Notes under the pieces: model-generated
Seen by the model: only the letters and a program-made list of their open reading frames with translations
The model's database searches: none
What the model was told of the DNA's origin: nothing
Origin: Rheinheimera sp.
GTDB taxonomy: Bacteria; Pseudomonadota; Gammaproteobacteria; Enterobacterales; Alteromonadaceae
Direction: 5' to 3'
Length of the DNA: 64,000 nucleotides
Assembly: GCA_003482455.1 (NCBI GenBank)
Contig: DMYW01000015.1
Coordinates: forward strand, 114,848 to 178,847
Part shown: piece by piece, positions 43,082-52,655 of the stretch
Layout: each line of letters opens with the position of its first letter
Numbering within the stretch: position 1 is the first letter of the stretch
Translations under genes and position numbers: made by a program

Positions 43082-45787
43082 TTAATGAAACAAATCCCGC
43101 ACCACTTGCGGCGTGTTCGCGCGTAACTGCGCCAGCGGCGTCGGCGACCAGCGGCGCAAACGCAGCGCATTACTGACCACCAACACCGAACTCATCGCCA
43201 TGGCGGCACCGGCCAGCGCTGGCGTCAAATAACCTAAGGCTGCCGCTGGGATCGCCAATAAATTAAACCCAAAGGCCCAGCCCAAATTTTGCCAGATCAC
43301 CCGCCGTGTGTGTCGACTGACTTCAACAGCCGCGACCAACAAGGCCAAATCACCGTGTAATAAACTGACCTGACTGCTGGCAGCGGCCACCTGCGTGCCG
43401 GTGGTCAAGGCAATGCCAACCTCGGCTTTTGCCAACGCTGGCGCATCATTGATGCCATCGCCGACCATGGCAACATGTTGGCCACGCTGCTGCGCCTGCT
43501 CGATTTGTTGTAGTTTTTGCTCGGGTTGTTGCTCGGCAAACCACTGACAGACGCCTAATTGCGCCGCTGCGCTTTGCACGCGGCTGGTTAAATCACCACT
43601 GAGCAGCACCGACTGCACACCAAGCTGCCGCAGCGCGGCCACCGCCGGCATCGCCGATGGCCGCAGTGCATCGTCAAGCCAAAAAGCCGCCAACAGACGC
43701 GCATGGCCAGCTGCGGCCGGTGTCTGCGCTGCACTATCGACAGGCACCACCAGTTGCAGCAACAAGCTACTGGCATCACGCAATTCGGCCGGCACGTCCA
43801 GTTGCAGGCGCTGCGCCAAACGTACGCTGCCCAGTGCCAAATAAACGGGTTGTGCTGGTGCTGCATCTGGCAGCGTTGCGAAGGAGTGCGACGCCGACAG
43901 CTCAGGCAAGGTTGCTTGCACGCCAAGCCCTGGCAGCACTTGGTAATTCTGCACCGCCAGCAACGGCTGTGTATTGGCCTGTAAAAACGCCTGTGCTTGC
44001 GGATGTTCACTGTGTTGTTGCAGCGACGCGGCCCATTGCAACGCTGTACCTTCGGCGATATCCAGCAGTACGTGGCTGCGCGCGAGGGTTGGAGTGCCCA
44101 GCGTCACGGTACCGGTTTTGTCAAAAAACACCGTGTCGATGCGACTAAGCGCATCCAGCGTCGCGGCATCTTTCAGCAAAATACCAAACGACGCCGCTCG
44201 ACCAATACCCACGACTAACGCCGCCGGCGTCGCCAGCCCCAGCGCACAAGGGCAAGCAATCACCAGCACAGCGACCGCGTGCAAAATGGCCGGCTCCAGC
44301 TGCGCTGTGGTCAGGTAAGTCAGCACACACGTCAGCAAGGCGATCACCAACACCGCCGGCACAAAATAACTGCTGATCCGGTCGACCCTTTGTTGCAGCG
44401 GCGCTTTGGACAGCTGCGCTTGTTCCACTTGGCTAATTAATTGCTGCAAGCGTGACTCACGGGCGCGTTTTTGCACCAAAAATTCCAGCACACCGTCGAT
44501 ATTCAAAGCGCCGCTGACCAGCAAATCGCCTTGCGTCTTGTGCAGCGGTTGACTCTCACCGCTGATCAGCGCTTCATCGACTTGGCTTTCGCCCGCCAGC
44601 ACCAGGCCATCCAACGCGATACGTTCACCGGGTTTGACTTGCACCCGATCGCCCAGCGCCACCTGCGACAGCGCCAGCCACTGCCAAGCGCCATCGCGCC
44701 ACACCCGCACCTGCTGCGGCTGCAATTCCGCCAATGCCGACAACGCCGATTGAGTTTGTTGCTTGACGCCTTCTTCTAAATATTTGCCCAGCAGCACAAA
44801 GGCGATCACCACGCTGGCGCTTTCAAAAAACAGGGCCGGCATCGCGCTTATGTTGGCAAACCAGCCGTTGTAGACACTCAAGCCAAACGCCGCGCTGGTG
44901 CCAATCGCCACCAGCAGATCCATGCTGCCAGTGCCGGATTTCAGCGCATAAAAAGCCCCGCGGTAAAAGCGCGCGCCCAGATAAAATTGCACCGGCGCCG
45001 CCAGCAACAGCTGCCACAGTGGCGGTAACATCCAATGCTCCATTGGCGCTGGCGAGACAAACGACCACAACATAGGCGCCAGCAGTGGCAGCGCCAACAC
45101 AAATGCCGCCACTACATGCCACAGCGGATAGTCGCGGGCAACGTGCGGCTTGACGGCAGGTGGTGCGGCGGCGGGCTTGTCAGTGGCGCTGCGCTGCGAG
45201 GCTGATAGCGAGCTTGTTAAAGGCGCAGTTGCTGTAGCGACGGCTGATTGGCCGGCCATGGCGCTCGCAGCTGCCGCATTGGCGAGTAAACTGGCTGGCG
45301 CTGCTGCTGACTGCTCTGCCAAGTCGCAGCTTGCGTCTGGCGAAGCTGGCTCGACCGCAACGTCGCCAAGCAGTTGCAGCGGGTAACCAATGGACGCTTC
45401 AGCGCTTTCGAGTTGCTCCAGCACCTCGGCATTCGCCACTTGCACATTTAAGCGCTTACCAAGGACATCGACGGTCGCTGTGTACACTCCGGCAATGCGC
45501 CGAGCTTGTTGTTCGACTTTGCGTGCACAACCGGCGCAACTTAAATGACCGACCGCATAGGTGTGTGCCAGCCACTGTGCTGTGTAACCGCCCGCCGCGA
45601 GCGCCGCATCTAACTCGGTGGCCAGCACTGGGAAATCCGCATCGTCTGCCAGTTGCAACACCAAGCGCTGCCCCATTAAATCGACTTGTGCCAGACGAAC
45701 GCCCGCAATGGTGGCCGCGATACGCTCAACTTTCCCGGCGCATGACATACAGCGCATACCGCTGATCTGGATGGCAATAGATGGCAT
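43082..45787 (-). CDS. copA: Copper-exporting P1B-type ATPase
   Basis: 901 aa from the ATG at 45787, with AGGAG upstream. Two N-terminal heavy-metal domains carry GMRCMSC (Cys13/Cys16) and HLSCAGC (Cys84/Cys87). A long Ala/Ser-rich linker (about 150-215) precedes the membrane part, which is unusual in length. The transport motif is ACPCALGLATP, with phosphorylation site FFDKTGTVTLGTP, an HP pair (SEHPQAQAFL) and hinge GDGINDAPALAKAEVGIAL. It pumps Cu(I) out of the cytoplasm. No CueR gene or clear CueR operator is seen upstream. Confidence 0.95.
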   Translation of the reverse strand: MPSIAIQISGMRCMSCAGKVERIAATIAGVRLAQVDLMGQRLVLQLADDADFPVLATELDAALAAGGYTAQWLAHTYAVGHLSCAGCARKVEQQARRIAGVYTATVDVLGKRLNVQVANAEVLEQLESAEASIGYPLQLLGDVAVEPASPDASCDLAEQSAAAPASLLANAAAASAMAGQSAVATATAPLTSSLSASQRSATDKPAAAPPAVKPHVARDYPLWHVVAAFVLALPLLAPMLWSFVSPAPMEHWMLPPLWQLLLAAPVQFYLGARFYRGAFYALKSGTGSMDLLVAIGTSAAFGLSVYNGWFANISAMPALFFESASVVIAFVLLGKYLEEGVKQQTQSALSALAELQPQQVRVWRDGAWQWLALSQVALGDRVQVKPGERIALDGLVLAGESQVDEALISGESQPLHKTQGDLLVSGALNIDGVLEFLVQKRARESRLQQLISQVEQAQLSKAPLQQRVDRISSYFVPAVLVIALLTCVLTYLTTAQLEPAILHAVAVLVIACPCALGLATPAALVVGIGRAASFGILLKDAATLDALSRIDTVFFDKTGTVTLGTPTLARSHVLLDIAEGTALQWAASLQQHSEHPQAQAFLQANTQPLLAVQNYQVLPGLGVQATLPELSASHSFATLPDAAPAQPVYLALGSVRLAQRLQLDVPAELRDASSLLLQLVVPVDSAAQTPAAAGHARLLAAFWLDDALRPSAMPAVAALRQLGVQSVLLSGDLTSRVQSAAAQLGVCQWFAEQQPEQKLQQIEQAQQRGQHVAMVGDGINDAPALAKAEVGIALTTGTQVAAASSQVSLLHGDLALLVAAVEVSRHTRRVIWQNLGWAFGFNLLAIPAAALGYLTPALAGAAMAMSSVLVVSNALRLRRWSPTPLAQLRANTPQVVRDLFH

Positions 45788-45938
45788 GAAATCTCCTACA
45801 GCTGTCACGACTTTTGATACTACCTATGACGAAACCATGAGTACAACAGGAAACCGGCGACGCTAAAAGCAGCCAGAAAACACAGAGATCGCAACAACTC
45901 AGGCCGTTACGCAGATGCAGGGTCGACTGTGGCAGCCA

Positions 45939-46889
45939 TCAGCGGAAAAATACCGCCTTAAACATCTGCACCAGCAAACTTATCGCCACCAACCATCCGA
46001 CTAAGTTTTCCCAATTAAAGGTGGCTTTGGCCGGTTCTGGGTCTCGCTCCACTTTTAATACAGTCGCGTGGCCACGTAAGCCTTTAACAGGGTCGACGTC
46101 AGGACCATCATGTAGCCGATTAAAAATTGGCCGAGCTACTTGTTCATCCGCATACCGTTCTAACCAAGTTTGCTGGCCTTGCCAATTAAACAGTTGATCA
46201 AACAACGCAAGCACAGCATACGATGGTTGCACTGGCCCGTACCTTTTCCGACTACGTGAAGTTCTACGTTTATGGGTGTTCAGCTCGTGGTAATGCGCCA
46301 CCAACAGTTTGAACAGACTGAGACTCAATTGATGATTGAACTCACCATCGAGTAGCCAAGGTGACGTAGTCAAAAACTGCCACGGCTCGAGTCGAATGAG
46401 CGAATGTTGATTTTGGAAGTTCTCTGTTACTCGCTGCAGTATCGCATCAAAGGCTTGCTGACGCGCTTGCTGCTGTAAAATTCGGTCTTGGACTAACTCT
46501 GCCTGCGCTTGCCGTGCTGCTTGTCGACGACGCTCCGTTTCTTGATGGGCGGCGTCGGCTTCAGCGTCTGCCTCCGGCTGCGGCGGGTCTAGTTGCGGTG
46601 ATGCGCTTGTCTCTGCTGCTGCAGGAGCAACAGCAACCGCCTCGCCTTGTTCATCTTGTTGACTAAAAATCAATCCGCTCGAAAAGGCTTGTGTAGTCGG
46701 GGTGCGTTCGCGGTTGGGCGACTGCTGCCGACTCACAGTTGCAAGCAGCGCTTTATAGGCCTGATGGATCCGCTGAAACTCCACTGGATCGGTATCTGGT
46801 CTATGCTGCTTGATTTTCAGCGCGTAGGCGCGTTTGATGGTCGCGACGTCACTGTCCCGCGCGACGCCAAGGATGCGCCACGCTTCCAT
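45939..46889 (-). CDS. Divergent J-domain co-chaperone, partner of HscC-type Hsp70
   Basis: 316 aa from the ATG at 46889, which shares one base with the stop of the Hsp70 gene (TGATG). The N-terminus WRILGVARDSDVATIKRAYALKIKQHRPDTDPVEFQRIHQAYKALL is a J domain, but the HPD triad reads RPD, preceded by His. Then come an Ala/Gln/Glu-rich linker (95-150), a middle domain with RTSRSRKRYGPVQPSYAVLALFDQLF, and one C-terminal membrane helix (about 295-312). It resembles the DjlB/DjlC type found beside hscC in E. coli. Predicted membrane-anchored with the J domain in the cytoplasm. Confidence 0.82.
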   Translation of the reverse strand: MEAWRILGVARDSDVATIKRAYALKIKQHRPDTDPVEFQRIHQAYKALLATVSRQQSPNRERTPTTQAFSSGLIFSQQDEQGEAVAVAPAAAETSASPQLDPPQPEADAEADAAHQETERRRQAARQAQAELVQDRILQQQARQQAFDAILQRVTENFQNQHSLIRLEPWQFLTTSPWLLDGEFNHQLSLSLFKLLVAHYHELNTHKRRTSRSRKRYGPVQPSYAVLALFDQLFNWQGQQTWLERYADEQVARPIFNRLHDGPDVDPVKGLRGHATVLKVERDPEPAKATFNWENLVGWLVAISLLVQMFKAVFFR

Positions 46890-48580
46890 CAGAACCATTC
46901 CTCTACGTCCAGCGAGTCTAATAGTTCGACGAACCTCTGACGCGCCGCTTCAATTTCGGCAGGGATTTGCCGCTCTAAAGTGGCTTCGAATTGCGCCGTG
47001 ACTGCACCAATTGCTTGGCGTTTATCGCCAAGACTGGCCTCGTACATCCGTTCTGCCCGCGCCAACAGCACTTGGTTGGCTTCCAGCTCACGCGGGTGGA
47101 ATTTCAATGCGGCCAGACGCTCACGCCCACGGGCAATTTCGCTGTCAGACAACATGCCAGGACTTTGCTCAATCTGCGTCGAGTAGGTTTTCCCGGTAGA
47201 CAACACCCGAACATCAACTTCAAGCAACCCGCTCATGTCATAACTGTAGCGGATCGCGACTTTCTCTTGGCCTCTAGGACCACGTGGCACAGGCACTGTA
47301 AGCTCACCTAGTCGAATATTGCGCTCGGCGACCCGGTGCTCACCTTGATAGACTTCAACGTGCACTTGCGTTTGGTTATCTGAAGAGGTCTGCACCGTGC
47401 GTTCAATACTGATCGGCACCGTGGTATTGCGCTCGATGATCGGTAACAACAAATTGGGCGCATTCGGGTTCTCATGATTCAGAACCCCGGTACCCAAAGT
47501 GTATGGGCACACGTCCGTCAGCACTATATCTTCGAGTGCTGCGTTGCGTGCCAGCAACCCCGCTTGCAAAGTGGACCCCATAGCCACGACGAGATCCGGG
47601 TCTAGATGGCATGAAGGGATAATGCCAAACATCCGGCCTACGGCGTTACGAAACACGCCCATCCGCGTCGCTCCACCAACGAGCACCACATCATCTAAGT
47701 CATCTGGAGACAATTGGGCATCATTGAGAGCACGCTCAATCGGTGCTTTTACCCGCAATAACAGCGGTACCACGACGGAAGAAAACCACTCAGGCGTCAC
47801 TGAAAACTCAGTTTGTTGCACACCAAAATCCAACGCCAGCGTTTGGGTAGGCTCGCTACTGACGCGACGCTTGGCGGTTTCTAGTTGCATTAACACCCGT
47901 TGTTCTAGATGCGCAGGCACTTGGGTTTTATCGACGTTGAGCTCGGCAAGTACGGCCTTGTACATAGCATCGACAAAGTCTTCGCCACCTAAGAAGTTAT
48001 CGCCAGCACTGGCATGCACTTGCATCACGCCTTCAAAGAACTCCAAGATCGACACGTCAAAAGTGCCGCCGCCCATATCCAGAATCATATAAGTGCCTTG
48101 CTGACGGTCATTCAAACCATAAGCAATCGCCGCCGCTGTCGGCTCATTGATCAGTCGCAACACCTTCAAACCGGCCATTTCAGCGGCTTGTTTGGTGGCT
48201 TGTCGTTGGTTGTCACTAAAATAGGCGGGAACTGAAATCACCGCTTCACTGACGGGCGCTTGCAAAAAGGTTTCGGCATCCTCTTTAAGCGAACGCAGCA
48301 CCAAGGAGGATAACTCAGTGGCGGTAAATGATTGTCTGCCGAGTTTGATTTGATGCCGAGTGCCCATCAAGCGCTTGAAGGCACCGACGGTGCAGTCGCT
48401 GTGTTGGATCAGTCGTTCTTTAGCGGTGCGGCCGACAATGATGTGACCTCGGTCATCCAAACCAACCACCGAAGGAGTTAATAAATCGCCTAAGCGATTA
48501 GGGATCAATTTGATACCGTCGTCCAAAAAGATCCCGCAGGCACTGTTGGTAGTGCCCAGATCGATACCGATAATAGCCAT
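46889..48580 (-). CDS. hscC: Hsp70-family chaperone, HscC type
   Basis: 563 aa, shorter than DnaK (about 640) and close to HscC (Hsc62). The ATPase domain shows IIGIDLGTTNSACG, INEPTAAAIAYGL, YMILDMGGGTFDVSILE and VVLVGGATRMGVFRNAVG. It continues into an abbreviated substrate-binding part (VCPYTLGTGVLN, IIERNTTVPISIERTVQT) and a short helical end. No iron-sulfur genes are nearby, which argues against HscA. The coupled J-protein gene downstream matches the known HscC/DjlC arrangement. AAGGA precedes the ATG. Confidence 0.9.
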   Translation of the reverse strand: MAIIGIDLGTTNSACGIFLDDGIKLIPNRLGDLLTPSVVGLDDRGHIIVGRTAKERLIQHSDCTVGAFKRLMGTRHQIKLGRQSFTATELSSLVLRSLKEDAETFLQAPVSEAVISVPAYFSDNQRQATKQAAEMAGLKVLRLINEPTAAAIAYGLNDRQQGTYMILDMGGGTFDVSILEFFEGVMQVHASAGDNFLGGEDFVDAMYKAVLAELNVDKTQVPAHLEQRVLMQLETAKRRVSSEPTQTLALDFGVQQTEFSVTPEWFSSVVVPLLLRVKAPIERALNDAQLSPDDLDDVVLVGGATRMGVFRNAVGRMFGIIPSCHLDPDLVVAMGSTLQAGLLARNAALEDIVLTDVCPYTLGTGVLNHENPNAPNLLLPIIERNTTVPISIERTVQTSSDNQTQVHVEVYQGEHRVAERNIRLGELTVPVPRGPRGQEKVAIRYSYDMSGLLEVDVRVLSTGKTYSTQIEQSPGMLSDSEIARGRERLAALKFHPRELEANQVLLARAERMYEASLGDKRQAIGAVTAQFEATLERQIPAEIEAARQRFVELLDSLDVEEWF

Positions 48581-48804
48581 AGCAAGCGTCCTTTTTTTCT
48601 TTCTTTTTACAGCTTTTTATTCCACAGCTGTTTACGAAAGATTCTGCCACTAACTGTTTCGAAACCAAAGCAAAAACCACTGACTTGGGAAAAGTAGCAG
48701 GCTAACCCTATGCATTAGCTAAAGTTTTTAAGGCTACCCTCTAGCCGTTGCGCACTGCGGCTGGCATGCTGAGGTTAACAAAAGTGTGAAATAAGGGAAC
48801 AAAC

Positions 48805-49863
48805 ATGCGACATCATTGGTTAGCAGCTCTCGTTGTGCTCAGTGGTTGTGGCGGCGGCAGTTCAGATTCCTCAACTCCACCGAGCTGCAGTCGTGCCGAA
48901 TTGGGCAAAACCCTGATCCAACAAGCGACTGACCTTTCAGTCGACACCGACTTTACCTTATTGGTGGAACGCATTAGTGACGGCGCCAGCGTCAGCGTCG
49001 CGCGCAACAGTTCCAGTGCCGTCACCCGGTATGAATCGGCATCGACGTCGAAATGGGTGACCGCCGTGGTTATTTTGCGTTTGGTCGAACAAGGCAAGTT
49101 GTCACTCGATGATAAACCCAGTCGTTGGATCGCCGAATGGCCGCTGGCTGCGGATCATCCCCTCAGTGCCATGACCTTGCGCCAGCTGTTGAGTTTCACG
49201 TCAGGGTTGGTCGATGAGCCGCTGTGTCAAAACAGTCCAATCGCCGACTTTGCCAACTGCGTCGTGACAGGGGTGCAGCAAAACGCCAACTCGGGCAGAA
49301 CACCCGGCAGCGTGTTTCACTACAACAGCTTGCACTTGCAAGTCGCTGGCTTGATGGCGGTGCGTGCCGCCGGTGTCGCCAACTGGACGGCACTGTTTCG
49401 ACAATTCCAACAAAGCACCGGTTTATTTGGCACCAGCAGCTACGACTTACCTTCTGCCAGCAACCCTCGATTAGCCGGCGGCATGCATTGGACTGGCCAA
49501 GAATATTTGGATTTTTTACGGGCGCTGGCCAAAGGCCAATTGCTGGGGGCTAGTTTGCAAGCGCAATTACTTGCCAATCAACGGGGTAATGCGACTGTGT
49601 TGTATTCGCCTGCCCTAGCTGGGTTTGGCGTCGACTGGCCTTATGGCCTTGGCAACTGGCAAGAATGCTCCGGCTCTACTTGTACGGCAAGTCGCTATTC
49701 AAGCCCGGGTGCATATGGCGCTTATCCGGTGCTGGATCTCGGCAAAGGTTATATTGCGATGTACGCCCGGCAAGGCGCCTTAGGCACCTTTGTGCTTGGC
49801 AAAACGCAGGTGGATGCGTTGACGCCCGCCATCAATGCTTGGGCCAGCTGTAACAACCGGTAA
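48805..49863 (+). CDS. Beta-lactamase-family serine hydrolase, lipoprotein
   Basis: 352 aa with lipobox VLSGC (Cys15) and a GGGSSDSSTPPS linker. The class C/esterase fold is shown by SxxK at Ser80-Lys83 (SASTSKWVTAVVILRLVEQGKLSLDD), LRQLLSFTSGL and a Tyr motif FHYNSLHLQVAG, with the usual YxN altered to Y-N-S. No typical KTG is obvious near the C-terminus, so it is more likely an esterase, amidase or peptidase than an antibiotic resistance enzyme. AGGGA precedes the ATG. The next gene follows within 10 nt. Confidence 0.85.
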   Translation: MRHHWLAALVVLSGCGGGSSDSSTPPSCSRAELGKTLIQQATDLSVDTDFTLLVERISDGASVSVARNSSSAVTRYESASTSKWVTAVVILRLVEQGKLSLDDKPSRWIAEWPLAADHPLSAMTLRQLLSFTSGLVDEPLCQNSPIADFANCVVTGVQQNANSGRTPGSVFHYNSLHLQVAGLMAVRAAGVANWTALFRQFQQSTGLFGTSSYDLPSASNPRLAGGMHWTGQEYLDFLRALAKGQLLGASLQAQLLANQRGNATVLYSPALAGFGVDWPYGLGNWQECSGSTCTASRYSSPGAYGAYPVLDLGKGYIAMYARQGALGTFVLGKTQVDALTPAINAWASCNNR

Positions 49864-49872
49864 GGTGGTTTG

Positions 49873-51078
49873 ATGAATCGACTGCTGCAGCGCGCACTGT
49901 TTGGCCGCAAGGTGTTTTTCTGTGGAGCTTTTGGTCGCACCATGTTGCTGTGTGCCGTTGCCTGCTGGCTGGCATATGTACCGCACAGTTTGGCCCAGCC
50001 AGAGCGGTTGTTGCTGACCATGTCCAAGCCGAACAACCCTGCGGACCTTACCGATCTCGCCCACTTCAAACAGTGGCAACAACAGGCGCGGCGGCACTAT
50101 CGCCAAGCGCTGTTGTGGCAGGATTTCCCGCCCGTGCAGGCCACCTTGCTGGCGAGCCAGCCGCATGCAGCCGCAGGTGCCGCTGGACCTGACACCACAG
50201 CTTCATCGTATCGCATTGAGCATTATCGGCTGCAATTGACCAGTCAAACCGCAACACAGGCGTATTTATTGGTGCCAAACCACAGCCGTGGCGGCGTGTT
50301 ATTGCTGCACGACCATGGCGCCGAGTTTTCGATCGGCAAAGAAAAATGGTTACGGCAGGCTCCGTTTGCGACATCCGAGCAGCAAGAAAAAGCGCAGGCG
50401 TGGCAACAACGTTATTTCCAAGGTCATGCCATCGCCAATGAATTGGCTGCACAAGGTTATACAGTGCTAGTTGCCGACAGTATTGGCTTTTCCAGCCATC
50501 ATCCACTGGCCTATTCAGATCAACAGCAGCTCGCCAGCCATCTGCTGGCCAGCGGCCATAGCTTGGCGGGTCTTGCTGCCGCCGAAGACTTGCAACTAGC
50601 CACCTTTTTGCGCCAACAGATTGGTGAAAAGAAACCGTTGGTGAGCATCGGGTTTTCGATGGGCGCCTTTCGCGCATGGCAAGTTGCCGCATTAAGCACA
50701 GATGTTGACGCCGCAGCAGCCGTTTGTTGGTTCGGTCGCTGGCAAGATTTAACAATCGCCGGCGGAAACTTAGATAAAGGCCAAACGGCGTTCTATTTTT
50801 TGCATCCGGGGCTTAATCAGCAGTTTGATCTGCCAGACCTGCTGAGTCTAATTGCGCCGCGACCACTGTATTTAATCAACGGCGGTCAAGACCGCTTGTT
50901 TGACGTACAGTCGGTGCAAGCGGGTTATCGTCAGCTCGCGCCGGCATGGCAGCTTTTTCAAGCAAGTAATGCCTTAACCACTGAACTTTGGAGCGAAGCG
51001 ACACACGAGTTCAATGAACGCCAGCAACACCAAGTATGGCAGTGGCTGGCGCAGGTGACGTCAGGACAGCGGCTTTAG
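49873..51078 (+). CDS. Exported alpha/beta hydrolase
   Basis: 401 aa from the ATG at 49873, 9 nt after the preceding serine hydrolase, with AAGG in between. A long basic N-region and hydrophobic core (MLLCAVACWLAYVPHSLAQPE) form a signal. The hydrolase core has LLLHDHGAEF, VLVADSIGF, the nucleophile elbow SIGFSMGAFRAWQ, an acid in LINGGQDRLFDVQ and a His in ATHEFNERQQ. The arrangement resembles dienelactone hydrolase/acetyl-xylan esterase-like proteins. Probably an operon with the upstream serine hydrolase. The end overlaps the convergent isochorismatase-fold gene by 18 nt. Confidence 0.85.
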   Translation: MNRLLQRALFGRKVFFCGAFGRTMLLCAVACWLAYVPHSLAQPERLLLTMSKPNNPADLTDLAHFKQWQQQARRHYRQALLWQDFPPVQATLLASQPHAAAGAAGPDTTASSYRIEHYRLQLTSQTATQAYLLVPNHSRGGVLLLHDHGAEFSIGKEKWLRQAPFATSEQQEKAQAWQQRYFQGHAIANELAAQGYTVLVADSIGFSSHHPLAYSDQQQLASHLLASGHSLAGLAAAEDLQLATFLRQQIGEKKPLVSIGFSMGAFRAWQVAALSTDVDAAAAVCWFGRWQDLTIAGGNLDKGQTAFYFLHPGLNQQFDLPDLLSLIAPRPLYLINGGQDRLFDVQSVQAGYRQLAPAWQLFQASNALTTELWSEATHEFNERQQHQVWQWLAQVTSGQRL

Positions 51079-51615
51079 ATGACTGTGACTAAGCAGGCGG
51101 AACTGATCGGTACCGGCACGTTCTAGCCATTCAAACGCCACCATTTCGCGACTTACCAGCACTGCGCCGGCCTGCTGCATGCGAGCGAGCGCCAACTGTT
51201 TGTCGCTGGCACGACGCGAGCCGACGGCATCCACCACCACATAAACCTGCAGACCTTGTTCAAGCAAACCAAGCGCCGTTTGCAGCACACATACATGGGC
51301 TTCGCAGCCAGCCAGCACCACTTGTTTAGTTTTGTGGTCGGCCAGCCACGCCAAAACAGCAGGCTCTGCGGTGGCATCAAAATGAATTTTTTCGAGGATC
51401 TGGTCGGTTTTTAGCAGTGCTAACAGGCTTTGCACTGTCACACCAAGCCCATGCGGGTACTGTTCTGTTGCCAGCACTGGGATGTTCAGTTGATGCGCCA
51501 CTTCAATCAACCAACGGTTTTGCTGCTCAACGTCGCTAAAACCATCGATCGCGGGAGCCAAACGGTTTTGCATATCGACGATAACAAGTGCACTGTGTGC
51601 TGCCGTGAGTTTCAT
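51061..51615 (-). CDS. Isochorismatase-family cysteine hydrolase
   Basis: 184 aa, a single domain. The predicted triad is Asp14 (ALVIVDMQNRL), Lys76 (DQILEKIHFDA) and Cys109 (LAGCEAHVCVLQTAL, which also shows the cis-peptide segment). The sequence is like the YcaC/nicotinamidase-related group of unknown substrate. No signal peptide. It is monocistronic by layout, with its own upstream gap of 171 nt. Substrate unresolved. Confidence 0.88.
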   Translation of the reverse strand: MKLTAAHSALVIVDMQNRLAPAIDGFSDVEQQNRWLIEVAHQLNIPVLATEQYPHGLGVTVQSLLALLKTDQILEKIHFDATAEPAVLAWLADHKTKQVVLAGCEAHVCVLQTALGLLEQGLQVYVVVDAVGSRRASDKQLALARMQQAGAVLVSREMVAFEWLERAGTDQFRLLSHSHLKPLS

Positions 51616-51786
51616 TTGAACCTCCTAGACTTGATCTGTGTGGGCGCAGCATGCCACGCCACAACTGGTCTGACAAGTACGAGCGAGCTTCGTACACCAA
51701 GATGCAACGGCGGCTACGACTGACCGCAGTTCTTCAACACACGCATACCTTGCCAGTGCCCGCTGCTCGCTAGCGGCGCTCGCCGT

Positions 51787-52119
51787 TTAATTCCGATGGA
51801 TCGGCGCCAAACCTTTGTTCCGATTTTCCACCGCATCATCGAGGTCAAAGCCCGTTTGCACCCAAGTTTTGGCTTCGTCCGCAGTAAATTTTTCTTTTGA
51901 CCAGGCCATCGCATCGTCTAACTCGAAACCTGCATTCTTCCAAGCACAGGCCGCTGCACCGTCAAATTGCTGGCTCCGCCACTGCTGTGCCACTTTGGGG
52001 GTGAAACCGCAGCTTTGCCACACACCAATTTCCGTTTGCGACATATCGCGCCAATCGTCGGGTACCGAACTACAGGCCGCTAACGCGACTGCCAAACCAA
52101 CACACCAGATACTTCTCAT
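51787..52119 (-). CDS. Small lipoprotein with Trp-containing repeats
   Basis: 110 aa. The lipobox ALAACSSV follows a short signal. The mature part is a run of about 15-residue units built around W and F: IGVWQSCGF, VAQQWRSQQF, ACAWKNAGF, AMAWSKEKF, AKTWVQTGF. Each pair is separated by acidic or small residues, suggesting short helical hairpins in tandem. I do not recognise a named family. It has two or three cysteines besides the lipid Cys (SCGF, ACAW). Function unknown; probably envelope-located. Confidence 0.75.
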   Translation of the reverse strand: MRSIWCVGLAVALAACSSVPDDWRDMSQTEIGVWQSCGFTPKVAQQWRSQQFDGAAACAWKNAGFELDDAMAWSKEKFTADEAKTWVQTGFDLDDAVENRNKGLAPIHRN

Positions 52120-52655
52120 GGATTTCCCCTCTCGTAGTTAATGCTGCAACCATGCGGGCAGTGAACTTCGTTTTAGCATAATGGATCCTTGGTTGATCCC
52201 AAGCAACTTTCCGGCATATCCACACCAAAAAGCTGTGCTGCATCAAACCAAGGTCTGCTTGAAGCAGTGTAGCTGTCAGAAAATTGTCATTTTTCGACTT
52301 TCGGTAAACTCAAGTAAAGACACTGAAATTATTCACAGAAAAAGTGCAGATTAAAAAAAGCTGGCCTAAAATAAAATTTCCGCTGTAAAACCGTGCCTTA
52401 GCGAGCAGTTTTGCGCAATTTATCGGCTTCAATGTAGCGATCCCGTTAAAAAGTTCTAGATCAATTGGATCGTTTTTTGCTAAATATCCAGCAATGGCGC
52501 GGCTTAGCGTCACATGACACAGTCGATTTACAACTAACGAATAGAAAGCTTCGTGATCCTATTGAAAAAATCGCGTATATATGAGCATATTGTAAAATTG
52601 GACTGTGTTCTTTTATCGGTATAAAAAAACACAAGTGGGTTCGACAGGGGGAAGA
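52120..52655. other. AT-rich intergenic region with promoter for the KfrA-like gene
   Basis: 536 nt without a convincing gene and clearly more AT-rich than its flanks. A plausible plus-strand promoter is TTGAAA at 52562-52567, an 18-nt spacer and CATATT at 52586-52591. One DnaA-box match (TTATTCACA at 52329-52337) and a near match (ATATCCACA at 52216-52224) are present, too few for an origin claim. A strong GGGGGA ribosome site precedes the gene at 52656. Confidence 0.55.

Noticed and set aside
52216..52337. DnaA-box-like 9-mers near a KfrA-like gene, suggesting a replication origin
   Set aside because: Only one match and one near match, no cluster, no dnaA/rep/par genes nearby.
52310..52513. 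A 67-aa minus-strand frame in the AT-rich gap
   Set aside because: Lacks a ribosome site and any family signal; the gap is better read as a regulatory region.
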